Under the pieces are notes generated by a model that saw only the letters and a program-made list of their open reading frames with translations, did no database searches and had not been told where the DNA came from. From NCBI GenBank assembly GCA_011523385.1, contig WTGX01000018.1, positions 33,591-97,590 on the forward strand: DNA of 64,000 nucleotides. The letters run 5' to 3'. Positions 35,227 to 44,249 of the stretch are shown here, piece after piece. A program made the position numbers and the translations under genes. This DNA comes from Nitrospira sp. (GTDB lineage: Bacteria; Nitrospirota; Nitrospiria; Nitrospirales; UBA8639). The stretch's first letter is position 1. Each line of letters opens with the position of its first letter.

Positions 35227-35296
35227 ACCGCACCCTATCCTCTCTCCGAAGAATCCTGATTGATCGCCCTTCACCAGCTTCGCGACAGGGGAAAGG

Positions 35297-35326
35297 ACGG
35301 TACCACAGGGTCAAAATGGCTGTCAA
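35297..35326 (-). promoter_or_regulatory. Candidate promoter of the rpsF-ssb-rpsR operon
   Basis: On the minus strand TTGACA (35321-35326) lies 18 bases upstream of TACCGT (35297-35302), the latter preceded by TGG as in extended -10 sites. It sits 70 bases before the rpsF ATG. The rest of the 168-base gap to pth contains no gene I can see. Confidence 0.45.
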
Positions 35327-35394
35327 ACCATTGTATGGGTCCACCATGCAGGCGTGCCCCTACTTTCATCAGGGAACCCCGGTGGAGGAATGAT

Positions 35395-35982
35395 CTACGC
35401 CGGCATGCGGCGATTAAAACGATTCATCGCCGCCTGCACATCGTGCGTCACAAGACAGGCCAACCCTTCAACCGCCCGCGTCAGAACGGGTTGCAGGTCT
35501 GCCCACTCTGCAGGCGTAAACGGGGCTAACACAAAATCGGCGGGGTCCACCTCCGGGACCGGACGGCCTATCCCGATTTTCAGACGAACGAAGGATTCGG
35601 TTCCCAAGGCCATCACGATGGACTGTAAGCCTTTATGCCCTCCCGTTCCCCCTCCGGGCCTGATCCGCAGGCACCCGCTGGGCAAGTCCAAATCATCATG
35701 GACCACGATCACGTCCCGCGCTTGGACGTCATGCGCCGTGACGAGTTCCTCCACGGCCTCACCGGACATATTCATAAACGTCACCGGCAATGCCAGCACA
35801 ACGGAGTGACCGTAGAGCCGGCCGACACCCCGTTGCGTGAGGCCGTTGAAATATAACGGAATCGACCACTCGACCGCCGCTTGAGCCACGACCCGTTGTC
35901 CGACGTTGTGACGAGTTATCGCATATTCAACGCCAGGATTCCCGAGTCCGACAATAACGCGCGGGTTATTTGGAGGGTTCAC
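35395..35982 (-). CDS. pth: Peptidyl-tRNA hydrolase
   Basis: Pth releases peptides from dropped-off peptidyl-tRNA. The protein has IVGLGNPGVEYAITRHNVGQ at the N-terminus, the active His in RHNVG, VTFMNMSG and VVHDDLDLPSG, and GGHKGLQSI. The start is uncertain: I use the GTG at 35982, which overlaps the rplY end by 17 bases; a GTG at 36018 is also in frame. The product is about 195 residues, as usual. The rplY-pth order with prs and ispE is classical. Confidence 0.95.
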   Translation of the reverse strand: MNPPNNPRVIVGLGNPGVEYAITRHNVGQRVVAQAAVEWSIPLYFNGLTQRGVGRLYGHSVVLALPVTFMNMSGEAVEELVTAHDVQARDVIVVHDDLDLPSGCLRIRPGGGTGGHKGLQSIVMALGTESFVRLKIGIGRPVPEVDPADFVLAPFTPAEWADLQPVLTRAVEGLACLVTHDVQAAMNRFNRRMPA

Positions 35983-36652
35983 TGGGTGTGGCTGGGGCCG
36001 CAGGTGCTTCGGCGGCACGCTCGGGTTCCGGAGCCTCGGCAGCCGGTGCCGCTTCCGACGTCAGCATGGCGGACAATTTCTCCTCGGAAATCGGCACGGT
36101 CACGTTGGCGACCATGCCCTCGGGATCGTCCAGAATCCTGATGCCCTCAGCGACCCGCAGGTCCCGGACGTGAATGCCCTGATTGATTTCCAAGGCCGAT
36201 GCGTCCACGTCGATTTGGTCCGGAATGACGTTGGGCAGACATTCGATATGAACTTCTCTCATCGATTGATGCATGACGCCCTTGTCACGCTTGACCCCAA
36301 TGGGCACCCCCCCCGTCATGTGGACCGGGACTTTCACGCGAACCGGCTTATCCATCGACACTTCCAATAAATCAACGTGCAACAGCGATCCATCCAGAGG
36401 GTCCCGTTGCACGTCTTGAATGACGGCGGTTCGTTGTGGTGCCTGCTCGTCCCCTTGAATCGTCAAGGAGATGAGCCCCGTACTCCCGGCTTGGGTCACC
36501 AGGATATGCTGAATCGACTTGGGTTCCAGTTGGATCAACCGTGACGTCCCCTGGCCGTACAGCACGGCGGGGATCTGTCCATTCCGGCGGATTTGACGGG
36601 CCGCCCCTTTTCCGGATTGCGTTCTGATGGTGGCTTCAGCGACGAACTCCAT
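35966..36652 (-). CDS. rplY: 50S ribosomal protein L25/general stress protein Ctc
   Basis: L25 binds 5S rRNA. The 228-residue product is the longer Ctc type: an N-terminal L25 domain (RTQSGKGAARQIRRNGQIPAVLYG), then a C-terminal TL5-like beta domain with HVDLLEVSMDKPVRVKVPVH. It ends in an Ala/Pro/Glu-rich tail of about 35 residues, low complexity and probably disordered. The AGGAG site four bases upstream supports the ATG. It precedes pth by overlap and follows prs. Confidence 0.95.
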   Translation of the reverse strand: MEFVAEATIRTQSGKGAARQIRRNGQIPAVLYGQGTSRLIQLEPKSIQHILVTQAGSTGLISLTIQGDEQAPQRTAVIQDVQRDPLDGSLLHVDLLEVSMDKPVRVKVPVHMTGGVPIGVKRDKGVMHQSMREVHIECLPNVIPDQIDVDASALEINQGIHVRDLRVAEGIRILDDPEGMVANVTVPISEEKLSAMLTSEAAPAAEAPEPERAAEAPAAPATPSEPSK

Positions 36653-36771
36653 AATGCTCCTTTATGTCTTCTTCCCGGCTTCAACGCCGACGTTCCTCGC
36701 CGACAACCGGGGGACCCGAGACTCGTCCGATGGCTTCAGGCTGCTATTGGACAAGCCTGTTCATCATATAA

Positions 36772-37713
36772 TCAGTCGAACAATGAGGTGACTGATTGCT
36801 CCTTATGGATTCGCTTGATGGCTTCCCCCAGAAGGGAAGCGACCGACAGAATCCGAAGTTTTGAACATACCCGATCTTTGCCCTGGAGGGCAATCGAATT
36901 CGTGGCCACCACTTGCGCCAGCGCGGATTGTTCAATTCGTTCGATCGCGGGACCGGACAGCACCGGATGGGTACACACGCCCCAAACCATGGAGGCCCCT
37001 TTCTCAACGCAGGCATTGGCAGTTTCCACGATCGTACCGGCCGTATCGATCATGTCGTCCAGCAATAAGACGTGGCGATCCCGCACGTCTCCGATAATAT
37101 TCATCACTTGAGCCTGATTGGGTCCCTCACGGCGCTTATCGACGATCGCCAGGTTCGCGTCCAATCGTTTGGCAAACGCCCGGGCACGTTCGACCCCACC
37201 GGCATCAGGCGAAACCACGACCACGTCCTGCAAGTGACTCTTTTTGACATAGTCCAACAGGACCGGCCTGGCATACAGATGGTCGACTGGAATATTGAAA
37301 AACCCTTGAATGGGCCCGGCGTGCAAATCCATGGTCAGCACTCGATGTGCTCCTGCCGTGGTAATCAGATCAGCCATCAGCTTGGCGCTGATCGGCACCC
37401 GTGGTTGGTCTTTTCGATCCTGGCGTGCATAGCCGAAGTACGGAATCACGGCCGTAATCCGATAGGCGGACGACCGTTTCAACGCATCCAACATGATCAA
37501 CAGTTCCATGACGGACGTATTGACCGGGTGACAGCAGGACTGAATGACGAACACGTCCGCCCCTCGCACGTTTTCTTCGATTTTTACGCGGATTTCGCCA
37601 TCGCTGAAGGTCGAGACCACCGCCTCAGACAACGGCACGCCCATATAGTCGCTGATCTCGTTGGTCAGAAGCGAATTGGAGTTTCCGGCAAACAGTTTCA
37701 GGTCATCGACCAT
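36772..37713 (-). CDS. prs: Ribose-phosphate pyrophosphokinase
   Basis: Prs makes PRPP from ribose-5-phosphate and ATP for nucleotide, His and Trp synthesis. The 313 residues include the ATP loop SDGEIRVKIEENVRG, YFGYARQDRK and the PRPP loop LLLDDMIDTAGT. The length is standard. It lies downstream of ispE with a gap of 113 bases that holds two hairpins, and upstream of rplY with a gap of 119 bases. Confidence 0.97.
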   Translation of the reverse strand: MVDDLKLFAGNSNSLLTNEISDYMGVPLSEAVVSTFSDGEIRVKIEENVRGADVFVIQSCCHPVNTSVMELLIMLDALKRSSAYRITAVIPYFGYARQDRKDQPRVPISAKLMADLITTAGAHRVLTMDLHAGPIQGFFNIPVDHLYARPVLLDYVKKSHLQDVVVVSPDAGGVERARAFAKRLDANLAIVDKRREGPNQAQVMNIIGDVRDRHVLLLDDMIDTAGTIVETANACVEKGASMVWGVCTHPVLSGPAIERIEQSALAQVVATNSIALQGKDRVCSKLRILSVASLLGEAIKRIHKEQSVTSLFD

Positions 37714-37742
37714 CAGCGCTATTCCAGTGTGCGAAGCGTATC

Positions 37743-37793
37743 CCCGCTATCGCAAGCGGGATCTGTCAGGGGAAGACCGGGAGAAAGTCCCGG
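37743..37793 (-). promoter_or_regulatory. Two tandem hairpins in the ispE-prs gap
   Basis: Two perfect 6-bp stems lie in the 113-base leader of prs: 37743-37748 with 37755-37760 (CCCGCT/AGCGGG) and 37777-37782 with 37788-37793 (CCGGGA/TCCCGG). Neither is followed by a U-run on the minus strand, so they are not ordinary terminators; processing or translation control of the ispE-prs transcript is possible. Confidence 0.4.
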
Positions 37794-37826
37794 ATCACTA
37801 TTATTTAGGGCATCCTCGTATGGTTG

Positions 37827-38792
37827 TCAACAACCCGACTGTTTCGCCCCGGTCTTGCGGGCCGCGTCCGGAGACGGCGCACCAGCGTTCGAGATCCGCT
37901 CCAATAGACCGCCCTGAAGAGAAGGGCCGGTGGCAATCCGATACTCCGAGACCTCGGAGAAGACCTCTTTGGCGCGGATGGCCTCGGCCTGCTCTTGAAA
38001 CACGCCGAACACGGTGGCTCCACTGCCCGATAAGAGCGCCCCCTCTGCTCCCATGGTCAATAAGGTGCGCTTGATGTCGGCCAATACGGGGTAGTCGTCG
38101 ATCAAAGCGGCCTCAAAATCATTCTCCATCCGGGCCAGGATCCCGCTCCAGGATATGGAAGACGCACATTCAACCGATTCCAGGGCTTCGGGCAGGGCAG
38201 GAATCGTCTGCCGCACCTCATCCAGACGCCTGAAGGCCTGAGCCGTGTTGATCGGAAACCCCGGATTCACCAGCACGATCCACCGGACGCCGTCCAAGGT
38301 TTTCGGAATGATCCGCTGGCCCCAGCCATGCACCACGGCCGTCGGCGCTTCCATGAAAAAGGGCACGTCGCTTCCCAGGGTCTGTCCCAAGGTGGCCATG
38401 TCGCCGTTGGTCCAGCCGAGATCCAACAGACGATTGAGGCCCATGATCGTCGCCGCGGCGTCACTGCTCCCGCCACCAAGCCCGGCCTCCACCGGAATCC
38501 CCTTGACCAATTTCAAGGCCACACCCGTGGAGACGCCCGCCCGTTCCAACACCAGTTCGGCGGCACGATATGCCAGATTGCCCGTCGACACCGGCAGGGT
38601 TGCGTCCGAACACTCAAGGCGAACCCCTTCAAACGCGTCCGTGACCCGAATCGTCAATTCATCAGTCACCCCGACCGTTTGCATGAACGACCACAGGGTA
38701 TGATACCCATTGGGCAGTCGATCGAAAATCTTGAGAATGAGGTTGACCTTGGCCGGCGGATGGACCAGCAGGGATTGATCCACGTTACCCAT
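37827..38792 (-). CDS. ispE: 4-diphosphocytidyl-2-C-methyl-D-erythritol kinase
   Basis: IspE phosphorylates CDP-methylerythritol in the MEP isoprenoid route. The 321-residue GHMP kinase has PAKVNLILKI, the ATP loop IPVEAGLGGGSSDAAAT, and the C-terminal ALLSGSGATVFG. Its last 30 residues (after the family end) are a basic tail. It is the first gene of ispE-prs-rplY-pth. The start is the ATG at 38792; no strong ribosome site was seen. Confidence 0.96.
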   Translation of the reverse strand: MGNVDQSLLVHPPAKVNLILKIFDRLPNGYHTLWSFMQTVGVTDELTIRVTDAFEGVRLECSDATLPVSTGNLAYRAAELVLERAGVSTGVALKLVKGIPVEAGLGGGSSDAAATIMGLNRLLDLGWTNGDMATLGQTLGSDVPFFMEAPTAVVHGWGQRIIPKTLDGVRWIVLVNPGFPINTAQAFRRLDEVRQTIPALPEALESVECASSISWSGILARMENDFEAALIDDYPVLADIKRTLLTMGAEGALLSGSGATVFGVFQEQAEAIRAKEVFSEVSEYRIATGPSLQGGLLERISNAGAPSPDAARKTGAKQSGC

Positions 38793-38856
38793 GAGGCACT
38801 CTTACCAACCTGCCGGACTCATTCGCAACGACGGGACGGCCTCCTTCTCCGGGGAG

Positions 38857-40068
38857 TCAGTCGAATACGGAAGGCATCGAGAAAATCGGCAGGTACATGG
38901 CCACCACAATAAACCCGATGCCGATCCCCAATACGACGATGATCAGCGGCTCCAGGACGGCGGTGAATGCGGCGACGTCGCGGTCCACTTCACGCTCGAA
39001 GAGGTCCGCGATGTTTCCCAAGGCCGTATCGAGACTGCCCGTGGCTTCGCCGACCCCGACCATGTTGGAGACCAAGCGGGGAAACAGCCCGGACCGCTCC
39101 AACGGGTCGGCCAGGGTATGTCCCTCGCGAATACTCGATCGCGCTTCCTCCAATGCCCGTACCATGCGCTGCAACCCGGACACCTTCTGGGCGATTTCCA
39201 AGCTGCGCAAAATCGGCACGCCGCTGCCCAGGAGCACACTGAGCGTGCGCGCGACGTGAACCACAGCCACGTTTCGCCACAGTTTCCCCAGCAACGGCAC
39301 GCGAAGCGCGACGTCTTCGATCATCCGTTGCCCGGACCGGGTCTTCGCCCACAGGCGTCCTCCTATCCCCAAACCGATGACACCGAGGAGTACCGGCACC
39401 CATTGTTCCCGGAGCCATCGACTCAGCCCCAGCACGACGGCCGTGGGCCAAGGCAGCGCGTCGCCCCAATCGGCAAACATCGTGGCGAACATGGGGATCA
39501 CCCAAATGAGCAACACCCAGAGCACGAGCAAAGCCACGACGATCACCAACAGGGGATACGCCAACGCCAGCTTCACCTGTTGCCTGAGCCGCACCACCTT
39601 GTCCAGATGCTCGGCCAGCCGGCCGAAGGTCTGGTCCAAGGTTCCGCTTTCCTCTCCGGCCTGGACCATACTGACGTACCAGGACGTGAACACCGTGGGG
39701 TGCCCCTGAAGCGCATCGGCCAGGGGTGATCCCGACTTGACTTTCTGCTTGACGGCACGGAGCACGGCTTGCAACGCCGAAGACGGGGCTTGTGTCGCCA
39801 GCATGTCGAGACTCTGCGCAAGGGGCACTCCGGCTTTGATCAAGGCTTCGAGTTGATAGGTAAACACCAGCAAGTCGTTTTGAGAGACGCGGGTTGTCCC
39901 CGGAAAGGACCATCCTTCGGTGGAGAAGCCGGGCTTTTCCCGGATTCGGGTCACAAAGAGATCCTGCTGGCGAAGAGCTCGCAACGCGGCGTCCTGGTCC
40001 ACGGCCTCCAACTCTCCCCGCAGAACTCCTCCCTGCCGGTTTTTCACGCGATAAACGAACGTCGGCAT
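38857..40068 (-). CDS. gspF: Type II secretion/type IV pilus inner-membrane platform protein (GspF/PilC)
   Basis: This 403-residue protein is the polytopic platform for a type II secretion or type IV pilus assembly ATPase. The N-terminal domain starts MPTFVYRVKNRQG. The two GspF repeats follow, with QLEALIKAGVPLAQSLDMLA and the second copy HVARTLSVLLGSGVPILRSLE, and hydrophobic segments (LLVIVVALLVLWVLLIWVIP and a C-terminal LIIVVLGIGIGFIVVAMYLP). I use the ATG at 40068; the longer frame overlaps gspE. It directly follows the ATPase gene. Confidence 0.9.
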   Translation of the reverse strand: MPTFVYRVKNRQGGVLRGELEAVDQDAALRALRQQDLFVTRIREKPGFSTEGWSFPGTTRVSQNDLLVFTYQLEALIKAGVPLAQSLDMLATQAPSSALQAVLRAVKQKVKSGSPLADALQGHPTVFTSWYVSMVQAGEESGTLDQTFGRLAEHLDKVVRLRQQVKLALAYPLLVIVVALLVLWVLLIWVIPMFATMFADWGDALPWPTAVVLGLSRWLREQWVPVLLGVIGLGIGGRLWAKTRSGQRMIEDVALRVPLLGKLWRNVAVVHVARTLSVLLGSGVPILRSLEIAQKVSGLQRMVRALEEARSSIREGHTLADPLERSGLFPRLVSNMVGVGEATGSLDTALGNIADLFEREVDRDVAAFTAVLEPLIIVVLGIGIGFIVVAMYLPIFSMPSVFD

Positions 40069-40109
40069 GATCTGGTATGGCTCAAGAAAAGGGAGTTCTC
40101 CTCCCGGGT

Positions 40110-41924
40110 TCAATCCTCGGTGGAAACGCTCACCACCTCTTCCATCGTGGTCAGCCCTTGCTTGATTTTATCCAAACCGCTTCGTCGAATGGTTTTCAAG
40201 CCGTCTGCCAGGGCTTGCTGCTTGAGTTGCTCCGCGGTCTGGCGTTCAAGGATCCGGGATCGAAACTGGTCTGAGACCGGCAAGACCTCAAACAGACCGA
40301 TGCGCCCTTTATAACCGGTCCCATGGCACGCGACACAGCCTTGGCCGCGCAACGGGGCGATGGATGTCACCTCCGTACCGGTGAACCCCGCCTCGCGAAG
40401 CTGTTGTATCGAAAACCGGCCATCAGGCCTTTGACAGTTCGGGCAAATTCGACGCACGAGTCGCTGCGCCACGATGACACTGACCGACGACGCCACCATA
40501 AAAGGTTCAACGCCCATATCGAGTAACCGCGTAACCGCCCGAACCGCATCATGGGTGTGCAACGTGGACAGCACCCGATGCCCGGTCAGCGCAGCCCGAA
40601 TCGCTATTTGCGCGGTCTCCAGATCCCGGATTTCGCCGACCATCATGATATCCGGATCCTGCCTCAGGAAGGCCCGTAAGATCCGGGCAAACCCCAAACC
40701 GATCTCTTCCTTGATCTGGACTTGCGTGATGCCGGTGAAATGATATTCCACCGGATCTTCAACCGTGACGATATTCACGTCGGGCGTGTTCAACACTTGC
40801 AGCGCCGCGTACAACGTCGTGGTCTTTCCACTCCCCGTCGGACCGGTCACCAGGATCATCCCATGCGGGCGTTCCAAAGCCGTGAGGAAGGTTTCGGTGT
40901 CGGTCGCATCCAACCCCAAAGCCGGCAGTTCGACCAGTTGCCCCGTCCTGTTCAGCAATCGAAGCACGGCTTTTTCTCCGTCCAAGGAGGGCAAAACCGA
41001 AAGACGCACGTCGACGGTCCGCTGTCCTCCCAACTCCAACGTCATACGCCCATCCTGCGGCAGGCGGCGTTCGGCAATATCCAGATGCGAAAGGATTTTG
41101 AGTCGGGAGATCACGGCGTTCCGCAGTCCCAGGGAATAGGTCATCGCCGTATGTAAAACGCCGTCCAGCCGGAACCGCACGCGCACGCCGCTCTCACCGG
41201 GTTCCAAATGCACGTCGCTCACGCCCGTGCCGGCCGCGCGTTCAAGAATCGTCTGCACCAACCGGGCAACTGGAGACTCTTCTTCCACCACGGCCTCGGT
41301 TCCGGCTTCCGGCTGTGCGTACCGCAGGCTCGACGACGCCTTGTCCAACAACGACGCCATTTCTTTGGATTGCAGGATTGAATCGACGGTGTGGGCGTGG
41401 AACTCGCCCTCGTTGGAATGGGAGGCATCGCGGGCAGAGGCAGCGGCGTCACATGCGTTCGCCGGTGCGGATAAGCCGTCGTGTCGACCGTCATCCTGGC
41501 CCTGGTACAACGCCTGCAAGCATTGGCGAATATCAGATTCCAGCGCGACCACCGGAATCACCTGCAATCCGGTCCGAAACCGTACTTCATCCAACACGTG
41601 CAGGTTGGCCGGATCAGCCAGGGCGACCGTCAACCGGCGGCCGGCTTGATTCACCGGTACAGCCACGTGTTGCCGGGCCCAAGCCTGGGGAACACAATTC
41701 GCAAGCTCCGGAGCGACATCGGAAGGAAAGGGATACGCCGTGGCCAATCCATACTGCTGGCCCAGAAACTTCAGTAACGTTTCTTCGGAAATGACCTGCC
41801 GTTCACAGAGGATTTGGCCGAGGGGTTGGCGAGTCTCCTGCTGTTGAGCCAACGCTTCTCGCAATTGAGCAGCGGTCACACATCCGGCATCAAGCAGTAA
41901 TTGACCCAGCCGGGTGTGCAGCAT
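40110..41924 (-). CDS. gspE: Type II secretion/type IV pilus assembly ATPase (GspE/PilB)
   Basis: This 604-residue ATPase powers pseudopilus or pilus assembly. The N-terminal MshEN-type domains start LGQLLLDAGCVT and a second copy occurs near residue 36 (LGQILCERQVI). The motor has Walker A GPTGSGKTTT (361-370), the Asp box VEDPVEY and Walker B DPDIMMVGEIRD. The zinc-type cysteines are Cys494, Cys497, Cys530 and Cys533. The tetracysteine and length fit GspE/PilB rather than retraction ATPases. No pilin or secretin gene lies beside it. Confidence 0.93.
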   Translation of the reverse strand: MLHTRLGQLLLDAGCVTAAQLREALAQQQETRQPLGQILCERQVISEETLLKFLGQQYGLATAYPFPSDVAPELANCVPQAWARQHVAVPVNQAGRRLTVALADPANLHVLDEVRFRTGLQVIPVVALESDIRQCLQALYQGQDDGRHDGLSAPANACDAAASARDASHSNEGEFHAHTVDSILQSKEMASLLDKASSSLRYAQPEAGTEAVVEEESPVARLVQTILERAAGTGVSDVHLEPGESGVRVRFRLDGVLHTAMTYSLGLRNAVISRLKILSHLDIAERRLPQDGRMTLELGGQRTVDVRLSVLPSLDGEKAVLRLLNRTGQLVELPALGLDATDTETFLTALERPHGMILVTGPTGSGKTTTLYAALQVLNTPDVNIVTVEDPVEYHFTGITQVQIKEEIGLGFARILRAFLRQDPDIMMVGEIRDLETAQIAIRAALTGHRVLSTLHTHDAVRAVTRLLDMGVEPFMVASSVSVIVAQRLVRRICPNCQRPDGRFSIQQLREAGFTGTEVTSIAPLRGQGCVACHGTGYKGRIGLFEVLPVSDQFRSRILERQTAEQLKQQALADGLKTIRRSGLDKIKQGLTTMEEVVSVSTED

Positions 41925-41952
41925 AAGACCCCGTTACGAAACGTGGAATTCT

Positions 41953-42561
41953 TTATGAATTCTCCGCGTTGTTCAACTGACTCACGCCGCGGAAAATATA
42001 GTGCATGCCGGAAATAACGGTCAGCAGACTCATCGACAACAACAGGGGGAACAGCAAAACGGGGTTCAGATCCTGGGAAATCAAGGCGAGAACCAGGATC
42101 ATATAGCTCACCTGAAACAAGGTCGTGGCCTTACCCAGCACCGTGGGCGAGGCATCGATGGCCGTACCGGTGAGATGGGCCAGCAGCGTGCCGGTGAGTA
42201 AAATCGCATCGCGACTCACCACTAAGATGACGCTCCACACCGGCACCATGTCCAAGAGCGAAAACGTCACAAACGTCGTCATGAGTAACAGCTTATCCGC
42301 CAGCGGATCGAGATAGGCCCCGAACCGCGTTTTCTGATTCGCCATACGAGCAATTGTACCGTCCAGAGCATCGGTCAGGGCCGCGATTATCAACGTCGCC
42401 AAGGCATACTCCACGTGCTCGTAGATCAATAACCCGACAATGAGCGGGATCAACAAGATCCGGAGTATGGTCAGGCTATTGGGGATGTTCAGCGGAACCA
42501 CGCCGCCAATGGAGAAGCGTGCATCCATGACATCCGTACCTGGCCTTTGCTTGGGAATCAC
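41953..42561 (-). CDS. pgsA: CDP-diacylglycerol-glycerol-3-phosphate 3-phosphatidyltransferase
   Basis: PgsA makes phosphatidylglycerol phosphate in the inner membrane. The 202-residue protein has the CDP-alcohol transferase motif DALDGTIAR, then GAYLDPLADK (D-x2-DG-x2-AR-x8-G-x3-D-x3-D) and several hydrophobic helices. I use the GTG at 42561 with AGGAGG six bases upstream, in preference to ATG 42528 or the long frame to 42654. PgsA versus a cardiolipin-synthase-type relative is a family guess. It lies upstream of gspE, same strand. Confidence 0.88.
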   Translation of the reverse strand: MIPKQRPGTDVMDARFSIGGVVPLNIPNSLTILRILLIPLIVGLLIYEHVEYALATLIIAALTDALDGTIARMANQKTRFGAYLDPLADKLLLMTTFVTFSLLDMVPVWSVILVVSRDAILLTGTLLAHLTGTAIDASPTVLGKATTLFQVSYMILVLALISQDLNPVLLFPLLLSMSLLTVISGMHYIFRGVSQLNNAENS

Positions 42562-42741
42562 GAGTAACCTCCTTAGTGAAACAAGACTAAGGGTGAGACG
42601 TGAGTAAGTCAACCGAAACACAACCCTTTTTCTCAGGCCCGCGGCTTTGAGCACAAACCCGATCGCATGACATGGTTGAAGGTTCCAGTTGTCCCCCCTA
42701 TAATTATCGCCTATGAAAATGAACCGAAAGGATCCATCGGT

Positions 42742-43056
42742 ATGAGTACCTTGCCGTTGTCATTCCGGTTACGAAACGCCGTAATCGAGAAGCACCAGTT
42801 GGAAGGCACCGATCCCAGCGATCGCTATTTTAACCGTCTCGTGCCGATCAAACACGTGAATCGCGGCTACACGGCCACGATGACCTACGAAGCCTTGGTA
42901 ACGGAAAGCGGCGTTCACCAGACCGTGAGCGGCGCCATCACGGACATCGTGGATAAACTTCGTCATCTGGGCTTCACACACATGCGGACGCGGTTGAATT
43001 TCAAGGGTCAAAAATATCTCGCTGAAAAAGAAACATGGGTTGAGTATCCCGACTGA
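42742..43056 (+). CDS. Small conserved-looking hypothetical protein
   Basis: This 104-residue plus-strand protein is not recognised. It starts MSTLPLSFRLRNAVIEKHQ, with an AAAGGA about 10 bases upstream of the ATG at 42742. The middle is MTYEALVTESGVHQTVSG and the end GFTHMRTRLNFKGQKYL. The mix of charged and hydrophobic residues suggests a small cytoplasmic alpha-beta domain. It stands alone between minus-strand neighbours (pgsA and the beta-lactamase-like gene). A longer frame starts at 42667 but is less likely. Confidence 0.65.
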   Translation: MSTLPLSFRLRNAVIEKHQLEGTDPSDRYFNRLVPIKHVNRGYTATMTYEALVTESGVHQTVSGAITDIVDKLRHLGFTHMRTRLNFKGQKYLAEKETWVEYPD

Positions 43057-43100
43057 CCCGTTTCCTTCTCGAACGGAGTGCGCACGGCATTCCCCGGCCC

Positions 43101-44207
43101 TCATCTCCCACCCCATTCTTGATAGATCGCATCGTGAATCTGCGGACGGAACGCCTTGATGGCCGGATTCGTTCGGGTCGGATGCACTCGATTGGACAAA
43201 ATAATCACCTCAAGGTCACAGGACGGATCGATCCAGAGAGACGTGCCCGTAAACCCCACGTGCCCGAATGCCCGTGACGAAAACCGAGTACCCGAGGATG
43301 AGGGGGCAGAAGGGGTATCCCAGCCCAACCCCCAGGAAGAGATGTCGGATTGACGATGAGTAAACTGTTTCGCAAGCGCAGCACTCAAGACCCCATCACG
43401 GCCTTGTACCGCCTGAAGCCACGCCGCTGAAAGCTGGCTCACGGCATGGGCCGTTCCGAACAACCCGGCGTGCCCGGCGCTCCCTCCCAACGCGTACGCG
43501 TTTTCATCATGCACTTCTCCGCACAACAACCGATTTCTCCAACGATCCCATTCCGTGGGAACAATTTTGGTAGGGTCCTGAAACGCGGCTTCGTCCTCGT
43601 CACCGCTGATGTATGACAAGGCTGCAATGCCCAAGGGCTCATAGATGCTTCGCCGGCAATAGGCAGCCAAGGACGTCCCGGTGCACCGTTCAACGATCAC
43701 GCCGAGCGACATGAAGCCCAGGTCGCTGTACAGGCTTTGACTCCCTGGCTGGTATTCGATTGGTTCGGATGCGATGGCGTTCAGCAACGCGTGCAGGCGT
43801 TGCCGGCGTTCTTCTTCATTGCGGGGAGGTAACCCCGAGGGCGCCAATTGTTCATAATAGGGCCGCCAGGCCGGCAGCCCCGCTTGATGCGAGAGCAGTT
43901 GCCGGAGATCGACGCCGGCAAACGGGCTCCCCTCCAATTCTGCCACCCATTCGGACACGAGCTGATCCAAATGCAGGTGACCGTCCCGGACCAAACACAA
44001 CATGGCCGTGCTCGTGGCCAGGGGTTTGGTTAAGGAAGCCAAGTCATAGATCGACTCCAGGTGGACCGGCTGGTCGTCGGGTGGAGTCCCGCGGGTTCCG
44101 ACAGCTTCATGAAACACGACGGTTCCGCGTGATCGCACCAGAACCACCGCACCCGGGAAGATCTTTTCGTGGACGGCCCGTTCAAGAGCCTGGAGGACAG
44201 CACCCAT
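43101..44207 (-). CDS. Serine hydrolase of the class C beta-lactamase family
   Basis: This 368-residue protein has the beta-lactamase/transpeptidase-like active site: Ser58-x-x-Lys61 in ASLTK, Tyr160-Ser161-Asp162 in LYSDLGF, and HVGFTGTSLW near the end. No signal peptide is visible (start MGAVLQALERAVHEKIFPGAV), which fits cytoplasmic esterase or peptidase relatives rather than antibiotic resistance. Its position near division genes (yggT, yggS, dcw) hints at cell-wall or peptide recycling, but that is inference. Confidence 0.88.
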   Translation of the reverse strand: MGAVLQALERAVHEKIFPGAVVLVRSRGTVVFHEAVGTRGTPPDDQPVHLESIYDLASLTKPLATSTAMLCLVRDGHLHLDQLVSEWVAELEGSPFAGVDLRQLLSHQAGLPAWRPYYEQLAPSGLPPRNEEERRQRLHALLNAIASEPIEYQPGSQSLYSDLGFMSLGVIVERCTGTSLAAYCRRSIYEPLGIAALSYISGDEDEAAFQDPTKIVPTEWDRWRNRLLCGEVHDENAYALGGSAGHAGLFGTAHAVSQLSAAWLQAVQGRDGVLSAALAKQFTHRQSDISSWGLGWDTPSAPSSSGTRFSSRAFGHVGFTGTSLWIDPSCDLEVIILSNRVHPTRTNPAIKAFRPQIHDAIYQEWGGR

Positions 44208-44249
44208 GAGTGCACGAGTCAGAGAGGAACGTTCCCCATGATGTCCGCG

